This document shows, piece after piece, positions 10,019 through 28,964 of a DNA stretch of 64,000 nucleotides (within the stretch, counting starts at the first letter, position 1; each line of letters begins with the position of its first letter). The stretch comes from Macrostomum hystrix (lineage: Eukaryota > Platyhelminthes > Macrostomidae): assembly GCA_950097015.1 (NCBI GenBank), contig CATNEN010000038.1, positions 31,892,501 to 31,956,500 of the forward strand, written 5' to 3'. The notes under the pieces were generated by a model. It searched no databases, was not told where the DNA came from, and worked only from the letters and a program-made list of their open reading frames with translations. The position numbers and the translations under genes were made by a program.

Positions 10019-11956
10019 CGTTTTGCGATACTCCGCACGTCGAATTCCTCAATGAAGGACAGTCCCTCAGCCTCCGAGTCAGTCAGGAACAGCTGGCACT
10101 CCAAAAACTGTATGCCGTACGGCCGCCTAGTCACAATGCACAGAATCGGTTTGTGAGTCATCCGCCTCAGCTGCCGATACTGCCGCCTGCGCAGCGGGAT
10201 GAGAATCGTGTCCGGGATCACGTCGGCGGCGTCGCAGTGCCGCCGGAAATAGCCGAATCGTCGCTTCCGGCCTTTGACAGTGTGGAAGTGGACTAGATCT
10301 ACGCTGGTCAATGCTTCGAACGGGTAGAAGTCCTGCTGAAACTGTCTGGCTCTGGAATCCCAGAACCGGAAGTTGACGCCGGAGCTGCATTGAAAAAACA
10401 AGGAAATTTTTATCTAATTTGGATCGCGTGCTAAATAAGAGTAATGTAAATAGCGAAAATTAAAATTAGCTTTTCATTTTGGTCTTGCTGGATCAATTTT
10501 TTAAGGAATTTTTTTGTTACATTGAAACTTCCTGTTTTATTTATCTTGCACTTCTGTCCTTCGGATATATCAGAACACCCACCTCAATCCACTGTCTGCA
10601 CCAACCTCACTCCACTGTCTTCACCCACCTCACTCCACTGTCTGCACCCACCTCACTCCACTGTCTAAATCAACCTCAACAACAAAATTACTCCACTGAT
10701 TAGATAGACTTCACTACACTTTTAACTTTCTAAACCTCATTCTCCGGCGTATACCCACCTCACTTCACTGTCGAGACCCACCTCAGTCCACTGTCGACAC
10801 CCACCTCAGTCCACTGTCGACACCCACCTCACTCCACTGTCGTCACCCACTTTACTCCACTGTCGAGACCCACCTCACTCCACTGTTGACACCCACCTCA
10901 CTCCACTGTCGACACCCAACTCACTCCACTGTCGACACCCACCTCACTCCACTGTCGTCACCCACCTTACTCCACCCACTACATGATGATTGACAAACTG
11001 AAACTGTCTAGGCCCAGTACCGTAAGTTGACGCCGGATCTGCATTGAAAAAAATGAAACTTATAGATAGAATTACTCCTGAAAGATGAGTGTCTTCTCGC
11101 TGGCTCTATCGATGGCTAATTCGCCCTTAACACCACCGCTGCCGCCAGAAGTCTGGAGGTTCAAATGAGCGAAGTACATCTCGCGCAAGGCTCGCTGCAG
11201 GCTTCCAAAGCCGGTGTTTGTGTGCCGATTTAAGCCCTTGAAAAAAATGTTGATTTTCTGTATCAGTCAGTTCACCTCGGAATTTCTATATTACTTAAAA
11301 ACTTTCAATTTTCTTTCAACAGTCTAATTTTCTGTGAGCTGTCTAATTTTCTGTTTGCATTCAAACGTTATTTGAGCAGTCTAATGTTCATTGAGCAGTC
11401 TAATTCTCTTTGAGCAGTCTAATGTTCAGTGAGCAGATTAATACTCTTTGAGCAGTCAGATTTTGTTTGAGAAGTCTAAGTTTCTTAGAGCAGTCAAATT
11501 TTCAGTTTACAGAAAAAAAAGTTATTTAAGCAGTCTAATGTTCTGTGAGCAGTCTAATGTTCTGTGAGCAGTCTAATGTTCTGTGAGCAGTCTAATTCTC
11601 TTTGAGCAGTCTAATGTTCTTTGAGCATTCTAATGTTCTGTGAGCATTCTAATGTTCTGTGAGCATTCTAATGTTCTTTGAGCATTCTAATGTTCTGTGA
11701 GCATTCTAATGTTCTGTGAGCATTCTAATGTTCTGTGAGCATTCTAATGTTCTGTGAGCAGTCTAATTTTCAGTTTGCAGTCAATAGTTACTTGTGCAGT
11801 CTAATTTTCTCTGAGCAGTCTTTGTGAGCAATCAAAATTCCTTAATTATGAATATCAAGTTCTGAGTATACTGACCTGCTTTCCAAGAAACGCGAATCGA
11901 TAGCCAGCCGGCTGTGCAGCAACTGATACGATTCCGCTAAATGGAGCAGAAATCAT
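9250..11956 (-). CDS. Probable PTB/PID-domain adaptor protein with polyQ
   Basis: Model of three exons on the minus strand: 11956-11876, 11236-11076 and 10384-9250, joined at phases 0 and 2, giving 458 residues. Residues from about 19 to 200 have the layout of a phosphotyrosine-binding/PID fold: a strand with FAFLG and a following SLQRAL helix, a VKGELAID strand, a YPFEALTSVDLVHFH segment, an RFGYFRR strand, and a final LECQLF strand leading into an EGLSFIEEF helix. I could not match it to a named family. Residues 204-224 are an unbroken run of 21 glutamines, and a PPPLPPRN motif further on suits SH3 binding. Both introns carry 19-23 bp minisatellites. The start is uncertain: an open frame continues upstream of Met1, and an extra exon at 12130-12058 would need a 36-bp intron, so I prefer the ATG at 11956. 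It lies downstream of the CNBD2-like gene on the same strand. Confidence 0.45.
9955..10017 (-). repeat. Pure (CAG)21 trinucleotide run in coding exon
   Basis: Twenty-one uninterrupted CTG units on the plus strand, read as CAG (glutamine) in the minus-strand PTB-like gene. Confidence 0.95.
10570..10980 (+). repeat. 23-bp minisatellite in intron 2 of the PTB-like gene
   Basis: About 15 copies of a unit containing CCCACCTCACTCCACTGTC. It is bordered on its right by a degenerate duplicate (about 10996-11053) of the neighbouring exon edge at 10336-10400. Confidence 0.9.
11320..11830 (+). repeat. 19-bp minisatellite in intron 1 of the PTB-like gene
   Basis: About 26 copies of GAGCAGTCTAATGTTCTGT and variants (GAGCATTC subfamily in the middle). 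It fills the intron between the exons at 11876 and 11236. Confidence 0.9.
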
Positions 11957-12489
11957 GGCCTTCGTAAACAGCGATAAGTATACGGTATAGCTATCAAATA
12001 AGCTGTCGATTCGGTTAAACGCTGTGCGTTAATTTCAAAACTTTACATTAATTTTACGAGTCCTGGGAAATTTTCTCTGCAGTCGAGGCAGCCAACCCGC
12101 CCAGAGTTTCACACGCTGCGGTTTTTTCATCCAGAAAATGACGCCAGCGGAAAAGCTCGTGTTTGCAAAAGTAGATTGAGATGCGAAACAACGAAGTCCC
12201 TGAGCTCGAATCCGCAGAATAATAAGAATAAGAATAAGAAGAGCAGAATAAATTATAAAAGGCTAGAACATCCAGGATTGCTAATTGTAATCTTTCAGTT
12301 CTCAGATACTGGTTTTATAAAATTGAAAACATCTCACTTAAAAGTGTTGAAAACAACAATTCAGAATTTTTAAACCATTATTTGCTTTTTAGTTTGGCCT
12401 TGGCGGATACATTTTTAGGGATTTTCTGGGTATCATTAAAGCTTCTTATTTTTGTGAATCTTGCACGCGTGGCCATGGGATATATCGAA

Positions 12490-12850
12490 AAACCCACCTC
12501 ACCCCTCTGGATACACCCATCTCACTCCGCTGTCTAAACAAAACTCATTCTACAGCGTACACCCACCTCACTCCGCTGTCTAAATCAAACTCATTCTACA
12601 GCGTACACCCACCTCACTCCCTGTCTAAATCAAACTCATTTTTACAGCGTACACCCACCTCACTCCCTGTCTAAATCAAACTCATTTTACAGCGTACACC
12701 CACCTCACTCCCTGTCTAAATCAAACTCATTTTTACAGCGTACACCCACCCCACTCCCTGTCTAAATCAAACTCATTTTACAGCGTACACCCACCTCACT
12801 CCGCTTTCGACACCCACCTCACTCCGCTTTCGACACCCACCTCACTCCAC
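12490..12850 (+). repeat. 45-bp minisatellite between two genes
   Basis: Units combining CACCCACCTCACTCC with CTGTCTAAATCAAACTCAT and TTTACAGCGTA, about six to eight copies. It lies just downstream of the CNBD2-like polyadenylation signal and shares its CCCACCTCACTCC core with the arrays at 10.6 and 13.5 kb. Confidence 0.88.
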
Positions 12851-12882
12851 TCACGATTGACAAATATCGTCATTAGGGGGTA

Positions 12883-12888
12883 TTTATT
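12883..12888 (-). promoter_or_regulatory. Polyadenylation signal of the CNBD2-like gene
   Basis: AATAAA on the minus strand, 41 bp beyond the stop codon at 12929. It supports ending the CNBD2-like gene here rather than fusing it to the PTB-like gene. Confidence 0.55.
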
Positions 12889-12928
12889 ATTTCTTCGAAA
12901 ACTTCTTCTGTTTCATTCGACTCGAATG

Positions 12929-15900
12929 TCAAGGTCGCGCGGTCTTCTCCATCTGGATGGCCTCTCTCGTGGCCCGCAGAGTTTCCAGCCGGAATTGCCG
13001 CCAATCCACGGCTGTCTGCAGCATCCGCCGGAACTCATCCTCGGTTGGGTAGCGGCTGACCTCCCTGGCCAGGCGTTGGCGCACCGTCTTCGGGCACTTC
13101 GCCAAGAAGTATCCCTTGTCAACCATCAGACACTCGGCACCGTTGCTGACCAGACTGAAGCGAGTCTGCGGCCCATGCAGCAGCTGCGACAGGCCGAATG
13201 CGTGGCCCTTCAGCAAAGTCTGGACCCGAACCAATTGACAGTGCGGCCAAGCGTCGGTTGGCTGACGCTTCAACTTGTAGGCGGCGTCGAAGTCGTCTTT
13301 AATTGTTCGAATGTACTCTTTGAAGCCGACGTTGGCTTCGACTTCATCAGCGCCTTCAGCAGTGACTTCGGGTGTATCTGTTGGCTGGTCAGTTCAGGGG
13401 TTTGGTTTTTAGGCACAGCAGGTCCACAATGTACATTCACCTCACTTGGAAATCTAAGCCCTTCTCACTCCGCAGTCAACACCCGCCTCATTTCACAGTC
13501 TATACCCGGCCGCCTCACTCCCAGTCTACATCAACCTCACTCCACAGTCTAAATCAACCTCATTCCAGAGTCTAAATCAACCTCACACCTCAGTCTAAAT
13601 CAAACTCACTCCACAGTCTAAATCAAACTCATTCCACAGTCTAAATCAAACTCACTCCACAGTCTAAATCAAACTCACTCCACAGTCTAAATCAAACTCA
13701 TTCCACAGTCTAAATCAAACTCACTCCACAGTCTAAATCAACCTCATTCCAGAGTCTAAATCAACCTCACTCCACAGTCTAAATCAAACTCATTCCACAG
13801 TCTACACCCGCCTCACTCCACAGTCTACACCCGCCTCACTCCACAGTCTACACCCGCCTCATTCCACAGTCTACACCCGCCTCACTCCACAGTCTACACC
13901 CGCCTCATTCCACAGTCTACACCCGCCTCACTCCACAGTCTACACCCGCCTCATTCCACAGTCTACACCCGCCTCACTCCACAGTCTACACCCGCCTCAT
14001 TCCACAGTCTACACCCGCCTCATTCCACAGTCTACACCCGCCTCACTCCACAGTCTACACCCACCCCACTCAGTCTAAACTCTAAAACAATCTACTAAAC
14101 TACAGTTTCTACTAACCTCGCTTCACAACCACCCACCCCACTCAGTTGTGTATGCTCCCTTGCTCTGGATTAAAAAAATAAAGCATTATTTACCTTGTTA
14201 ACCTGATTTTTCACTCTGTCTGGCTCTTCACTGTTTCTGCCCCGTAAATTCGGCTTTGTCAAAGGAAATCGCTTCACCACGGACAAGCTGCCAGACTTGA
14301 CAAAGTAGATCCAATCGGAATAGTTTGTGTCCCTGGCCAGTACTTCGTCATTTTTGTAATAATGAAAGTGCACGCTGGTCGAATCGCTGCGCGGTATCAA
14401 CAGATTTCTAGGAAATCCCTGCAGATAATCCAGCGAGTTCAAGAAGGCCTCAAAGTCGGGATCCAGTGCGCTTTTCTGACCGCTAGACATGAAAATCGCG
14501 TGATAGCTGTCAATGTCAATGCTGAGCAGTTCAACATTGTCTCGGCTGATGACGTAAGCCTGACGAATCGTTCGCTCGATGATGGCCAACTCGCCGAAGC
14601 TCTGTCCGCGGCTGAGATAGGCCACCGGTCTGGCGTAGCCCTGCTCACGGTCCATCAGCATCACCATGCAGGTGCCGGACAGGATGAAGTAGAAGCTGAG
14701 GGCCTTGTGGCCCTGTCGGATGATGATGCGCCGCGGCTCGTAGCTCTCGTACAGGCCGGCCTTGGCAACGGTAGGGGGCAATTTGGGATTTTACTATCGA
14801 GTACGGAGATTTATGGAATGGGATTTCTTTCGGGTAATATGGATTCATTATAGGGATAGAGGATTTCTCTTAAGGATAAGAGATTCATTTTTGGGGATTT
14901 AGGGATTTTTATTAGGGTATTGGGATTTCTATTAGAGAATTGGGATTTCTAATAGAGGATTTGGGGATTTCTATTGGGGAATTTGGATTGCTATTTGGAA
15001 ATGGGGATTTCTATTGGGGAACCGGAATTTATATTAGAGGATTTGGGGATTTCCATTAGAAGATTTCGGGATTACTATTAGCGGATTTGGGGATTTCTAT
15101 TATAAGATTTGGGGATTTCTATTAGAAGATTTGTGGATTTCTATTAGAGGATTTGGGGATTACTATTAGCGGATTTGGGGATTTCTATTAGGGAATAGGG
15201 ATTTCTATTGGTTTTAGGATATTCTTTTTAATATCGGAAGTTTTATATCCCAAAAACGAATTTATCACCGATAAATGGTGATTTTATTCGGTTTTGTTAA
15301 ATTTGTGCAGAATGTTCTGAATGTATTTCGGCATTTCACCTTAGCAACCTGAGCCTGCATCCGAACAGGATAATCAGCAATGGCCTTGTAGCTTCTCAGG
15401 TGCACCTGCGCTGTGAACAACTCGGCTGCGGTTCTCAAAGCCGGCTCCTTGCGCAGAATTTGAGCAACCTCAGTTGGCACCTTCGCTTGCCGATTGACTC
15501 TGTAGAGTGACAGGTCGAACAGTAGGTCAGTGGGCTCCGGCAGCAGCCGGAAGTCGTAGTGCCGGATGAACGGCCAAATCTCGTCGTCCTGACGATTGGC
15601 CAAGCTGAACTCGGCCCGGAGCCGGCCGCAGAGCAGCAGGAATCGAACCAGACTGCGCAGGCGGGGCCGGGACAGGCGCCTCGGCTGTTGCTGGCGTCGT
15701 TGCTGAGTGCGAGAATTCGGCAACCTGCGATTGGTTTGGTGGTCAAGAGTGCAGCCGACAGCACAGCCACAGCCACCAGCTAATGCTGGTACCCATTTAA
15801 CAGCTGGGTTAACTAAAGTAATTCATAGTTAAGTGTCCAAGTGTCTTAACTCTAAAAGGAAACTTTTTTTGTTCTATTGGATTCCGGATTCGAACCCCCG

Positions 15901-17245
15901 ACCTTCTAGTCGTAAGTCGTAAGAGTAAGAAATAATTAGTGATATTGAGTGTGGTGAGGGAGAGAGAAGGGGAGTGAGGGAGAGAGTAGGGGAGTGAGGG
16001 AGAGAGAAGGGGAGTGAGGAAGGCAGTAGGGGAGTGAGGGAGAGAGTAGGTGAGTGAGGGAGAGAGTAGGTGAGTGAGGGAGAGAGTAGGGGAGTGAGGG
16101 AGAGAGAAGGGGAGTGAGGGAGAGAGTAGGTGAGTGAGGGAGAGAGAAGGGGAGTGAGGGAGAGAGAAGGGGAGTGAGGGAGAGAGTAGGGGAGTGAGGG
16201 AGAGAGAAGGGGAGTGAGGGAGAGAGAAGGGGAGTGAGGGAGAGAGAAGGGGAGTGAGGGAGAGAGAAGGGGAGTGATGGAGAGAGTAGGTGAGTGAGGG
16301 AGAGAGTAGGTGAGTGAGGGAGAGAGTAGGTGAGTGAGGGAGAGAGTAGGGGAGTGAGGAAGGCAGTAGGGGAGTGAGGAAGGCAGTAGGGGAGTGAGGG
16401 AGAGAGTAGGAGAGTGAGGGAGAGAGTAGGGGAGTGAGGGAGAGAGTAGGGGAGTGAGGGAGAGAGTAGGGAGTGAGGGAGAGAGTAGGGAGTGAGGGAG
16501 AGAGTAGGGGAGTGAGGGAGAGAGTAGGGAGTGAGGGAGAGAGTAGGGGAGTGAGGGAGAGAGTAGGGGAGTGAGGGAGAGAGTAGGGGAGTGAGGGAGA
16601 GAGTAGGGGAGTGAGGAAGGCAGTAGGGGAGTGAGTAGGGGAGTGAGGGAGAGAGTAGGGGAGTGAGGGAGAGAGTAGGGGAGTGAGAGAGAGAGTAGGG
16701 GAGTGAGAGAGAGAGTAGGGGAGTGAGGGAGAGAGTAGGGGAGTGAGAGAGAGAGTAGGGGAGTGAGAGAGAGAGTAGGGGAGTGAGGGAGAGAGTAGGG
16801 GAGTGAGGGAGAGAGTAGGGGAGTGAGGGAGAGAGTAGGGGAGTGAGGGAGAGAGTAGGGGAGTGAGAGAGAGAGTAGGGGAGTGAGAGAGAGAGTAGGG
16901 GAGTGAGGGAGAGAGTAGGGGAGTGAGGGAGAGAGTAGGGGAGTGAGGGAGAGAGTAGGGGAGTGAGGGAGAGAGTAGGGGAGTGAGAGAGAGAGTAGGG
17001 GAGTGAGAGAGAGAGTAGGGGAGTGAGGGAGAGAGTAGGGGAGTGAGGGAGAGAGTAAGGGAGTGAGGGAGAGAGTAGGGGAGTGAGGGAGAGAGTAGGG
17101 GAGTGAGGGAGAGAGTAGGGGAGTGAGGGAGAGAGTAGGGGAGTGAGGGAGAGTAGGGGAGTGAAGGTTGGAGAGAAAGTGAGGGAAAGGCTAGGAAAAG
17201 TGCAAGGAGTACATGTTGTGATGAGACTTACATTATTGTCTCCAT
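12929..17245 (-). CDS. CNBD2: Cyclic nucleotide-binding domain protein, CNBD2-like
   Basis: Minus-strand exons: 17245-17232 (five-codon start, tentative), 15724-15340, 14760-14194 and 13384-12929, with matching phases (2, 0, 0), giving about 473 residues. Exon 2 carries an arginine-rich N-terminus, then PEPTDLLFDLSLYR and an IADYP segment. Exon 3 continues with an IIIRQGH...SFYFILSG strand pair and the phosphate-binding cassette GQSFGELAII...IRQA, typical of a cNMP-binding beta-barrel. Exon 4 has a second barrel-like part (KGHAFGLSQL, LVSNGAECLMVDKGYF) and ends with the DWRQFRLETL segment. This two-barrel order fits CNBD2, a sperm-related cAMP-binding protein in vertebrates. An AATAAA follows the stop by 41 bp. 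Each intron holds an array: GA-rich (15.96-17.17 kb), 22 bp (14.8-15.2 kb) and 23 bp (13.5-14.1 kb). The first intron also carries a SINE. Confidence 0.72.
13465..14090 (+). repeat. 23-bp minisatellite in CNBD2-like intron
   Basis: About 27 copies in two blocks: an ACAGTCTAAATCAAACTC type on the left and an ACAGTCTACACCCGCCTC type on the right, both followed by A(C/T)TCC. It fills the intron between the exons at 13384 and 14194. Confidence 0.92.
14818..15225 (+). repeat. 22-bp degenerate minisatellite in CNBD2-like intron
   Basis: Roughly 18 copies of GGGGATTTCTATTAGAGGAT with many substitutions, in the intron between 14760 and 15340. It is noticeably more degenerate than most arrays here. 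Confidence 0.85.
15749..15921 (-). mobile_element. tRNA-derived SINE, family A, truncated copy
   Basis: The minus strand carries a box-B-like GGTTCGAATCC within a partial tRNA head, followed by a body whose plus-strand reading includes GCTGGTACCCATTTAACAG and AAGTGTC(TT). It is shorter than the copy at 51145-51424 and has an internal deletion. The body resembles the conserved central part of widespread metazoan tRNA SINEs (recollection). It sits in intron 1 of the CNBD2-like gene. Confidence 0.75.
15955..17165 (+). repeat. 20-bp purine-rich minisatellite
   Basis: About 60 copies of GAGTGAGGGAGAGAGTAGGG with AGAGAA, GGTGAG and AAGGCAG variants, some interspersed in regular blocks. Almost pure purine on the plus strand, so the minus strand (the gene strand, if the CNBD2-like start exon is right) is a 1.2-kb pyrimidine-rich tract. 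Confidence 0.95.
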
Positions 17246-17249
17246 ATTG

Positions 17250-17875
17250 ACGATGTCAGCGCCACAAATTATGTATTTTTAACTGACCCCAGCGAACTAG
17301 ACCGCAAGATAGGAATTCACATGCAGAAAACTGTTTGATAAAGTTTGATATGCATTAATATCAACTCCTTTACTGTTAAGGCCATAGTTACGTCGAGTGG
17401 ATTTCAGCAGCAATAATCTATTTAGAGACAGCTCAGAATGGCTAAGAGACCAGCTTGTGTGCGGCAGCCGAAACTAAATATGCAAATATGCTAATTAAAC
17501 AAGCGGCTATCAAAAGCAAGCAGGCTTTGAGCAGTCGGATTTTACAGCCTCGACTAACAAAGCCAACTCTAGGAAAGCGGCTTTAGTTGACACAGCTGCA
17601 GCGGCCGCCTACTCAAGGCTGTGAATGCGATCTGCGTGCGTTATCTTTGTGTTTCTGCAGTTTCCTAGAAGCCAATAAGAACAAGTGCACATACTCACAG
17701 GTTCAATGCGTACACACACCACCAGTCCTTAGCATTGCTGCTTGTATTAATTATCCCAGACAAGAAATAGCCTTAATAGCCATAACAATGTGTGACTAAA
17801 CTATGTGCCTTGCACAATTTACTAAGCCTAAAAATATATTGCCTTGAACTGATAATAATAGATTGCATAATCCTT
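17250..17875. other. Upstream region of the CNBD2-like gene
   Basis: Putative promoter side of the CNBD2-like gene. No conserved coding exon was found; the 70-codon ORF at 17587 has no recognisable features. Confidence 0.35.
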
Positions 17876-17879
17876 AAAA

Positions 17880-19180
17880 ATAGATTGCATAATCCTAATA
17901 ATCGATTGCCTAATCCTAATAATCGATTGCCTAATCCTAATAATCGATTGTCTAATCCTAATAATCGATTGCCTAATCCTAATAATCGATTGTCTAATCC
18001 TAATAATCGATTGCCTAATCCTAATAATCGATTGACTAATCCTAATAATCGACTGTCTAATCCTAATAATCGACTGCCTAATCCTAATAATCGATTGCCA
18101 AAACTTAAAAATTTATTGACTAATCCTTATAACCGATTGCCATAATTGCCTAAACCTAATTATCAATTGCCTAATCCTAATAATCGATTGCCTAATCCTA
18201 ACAATCGATAGCCTAATCCTAATAATCGACTGCCTAATCCTAATAATCGACTGCCTAATCCTAACAATCGATAGCCTAATCCTAATAATCGACTGCCAAA
18301 ACTTAAAAATTTATTGACTAATCCTTATAACCGATTGCCATAATTGCCTAAACCTAATTATCAATTGCCTAATCCTAATAATCGATTGCCTAATCCTAAC
18401 AATCGATAGCCTAATCCTAATAATCGACTGCCTAATCCTAATAATCGACTGCCTAATCCTAACAATCGATAGCCTAATCCTAATAATCGACTGCCTAATC
18501 CTAATAATCGATTGCCTAATCCTAATAATCGATTGCCTAATCCTAATAATCGATTGCCTAATCCTAATAATCGATTGACTAATCCTAATAATCGACTGCC
18601 TAATCCTAATAATCGATTGCCTAATCCTAATAATCGATTGCCTAATCCTAATAATCGATTGCCTAATCCTAATTATCGACTGCCTAATCCTAATAATCGA
18701 TTGACTAATCCTAATAATCGACTGCCTAACCCTAATAATCGATTGCCTAATCCTAATAATCGATTGTCTAATCCTAATAATCGATTGCCTAATCCTAAAA
18801 ATAGATTGCCTAATCCTAAAAATCGATTGCCTAATCCTAATAATCGATTGCCTAATCCTAAAAATTGATTGCCTTATCCTAAAAATCGATTGCCTAATCC
18901 TATTAATCGATTGCCTAATCCTAATAATTGATTGCCTTATCCTAATAATCGATTGCCTAATCCTAATAATCGATTGCCTAATCCTAATAATCGATTGACT
19001 AATCCTAATAATCGACTGCCTAATCCTAATAATCGATTGCCTAATCCTAATAATCGATTGACTAATCCTAATAATCAATTGCCTAATCTTAATAATCGAT
19101 TGCCTAATCCTAATAATCGATTGCCTTATCCTAAAAATCGATTGCCTAATCCTAATAATCAATTGCATAATTGTAAGAAT
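17880..19180 (+). repeat. 21-bp minisatellite with 198-bp higher-order copy
   Basis: About 60 copies of AATCCTAATAATCGATTGCC(T) with single-base variants. A divergent stretch containing AAACTTAAAAATTTATTGAC recurs at 18101 and 18299, so a block of 198 bp was duplicated. A 21-bp period keeps frames open on both strands; these ORFs are artefacts. Confidence 0.95.
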
Positions 19181-20365
19181 TTATCGCCAGTAGAATTCAA
19201 CAGCAGAATTAGAAAGACAAGTAAAGAAGAAAGTCAAGTCAATTAATTTTCGAGTAGGGAATTGCATTAACGAATAATGAATGAACTGAGGATACCACGA
19301 AGCCGCAATGGGCCCTAGCAACCATCAGTACATGTGCAAGTGTATATATAGTTCGCATATGCGTTTTGTGTCGCTCTAAAGCAGTTTCATCAAATCAGTT
19401 TTTTAAGTACATTGTAATTGCGACGGACTGTGCCATTGCTATGCACATTACCAATTCTCGATTCTTGAAAATTTGATTTAGACAAATGTACCACAGACAA
19501 CATGCTAATGCTGATGTTAATGTACAAGTTAATATAGGACAGACAAATGGAGCCAAATTATCATTAGTTTATATTATATATAGTAGTAAAATACACAAAT
19601 GTGCATATAGAATACGTAAATAACAATGAACCGAAGATGAACTTAAACTGATTCAAGACTGAATTAAGGGAGGTAAGGACAGGAGACACTAGCTAAATTG
19701 AGTTAAAGTCAAGGATACAGAGTTAGAAAATAACTCTGGGAAAATATCCCCTTACTAACATAAAAATCTCCCATGCTAAAAGGAAATCTCCTAATAACAG
19801 GAAATCTTCCATTGCAACACTAAAATCTCCCTTTACAATATGAAAATATCCCAGTAATAGGAAATCTCCCATTTTGCTAAAAGGAAATCTCCCACTACAG
19901 CAGGAAAATCTCCCATTTTAACAAAAAGTCTCCTACGGTAAAAAGAAATCTCGCATTACAAGAGGAAAATCTCCCATGCTAAAAGGAAATCTCCCAGTTA
20001 AATTTTGCGGCAAACATACAGCTACAGATTTGAGCTCATTAGTTGAGTTTAAACGACACATCAAATCTAAAAGGTGCTCCGGATAAGGTATTTAGGTGAA
20101 CTGAATGGTGAAATGAAAACATACAAAAGTATAAGCAGATAGTCACAGACTGGTCAAGCAGTGTCGGATAACATTGTCCATGCCTAATTATCGAAGCGAC
20201 AAAAGCGAAATACTCGTAACAAATCATTTAACTTAGACTGCGGCCGGCTAAGGGAAAGTTACTAATCTCTTCTGATTGCTAACAATAGCAAGCTACTTCA
20301 GTTTTCTTTCTTTGCGCTCCCATAAGTTATTTGAAGGCTCGCGAATGTTAGCCCAGGTCAGAGAG
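19181..20365. repeat. Gap downstream of NLK with degenerate array (19740-20002)
   Basis: Between about 19740 and 20002 the phrase GGAAATCTCCCATT recurs about a dozen times at a spacing near 21 bp, heavily mutated. The rest has no recognisable feature, and no clear polyadenylation signal for NLK was found. Confidence 0.6.

Positions 20366-28964
<8,599 letters not shown>

Noticed and set aside
12058-12130. First exon of the PTB-like gene starting at 12130
   Set aside because: It would require a 36-bp intron with a weak GTAAAA donor, shorter than every other intron here; the ATG at 11956 needs no such intron.
12929-15724. Fusion of the CNBD2-like and PTB-like coding regions into one gene
   Set aside because: A stop codon followed 41 bp later by AATAAA ends the CNBD2-like gene, and no donor site could be found to bypass it.
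17792-19246. ORFs of 104-285 codons with NPNNRLP- and IIRIRQS-type repeats
   Set aside because: Open frames of a stop-poor 21-bp tandem unit, not protein-coding.
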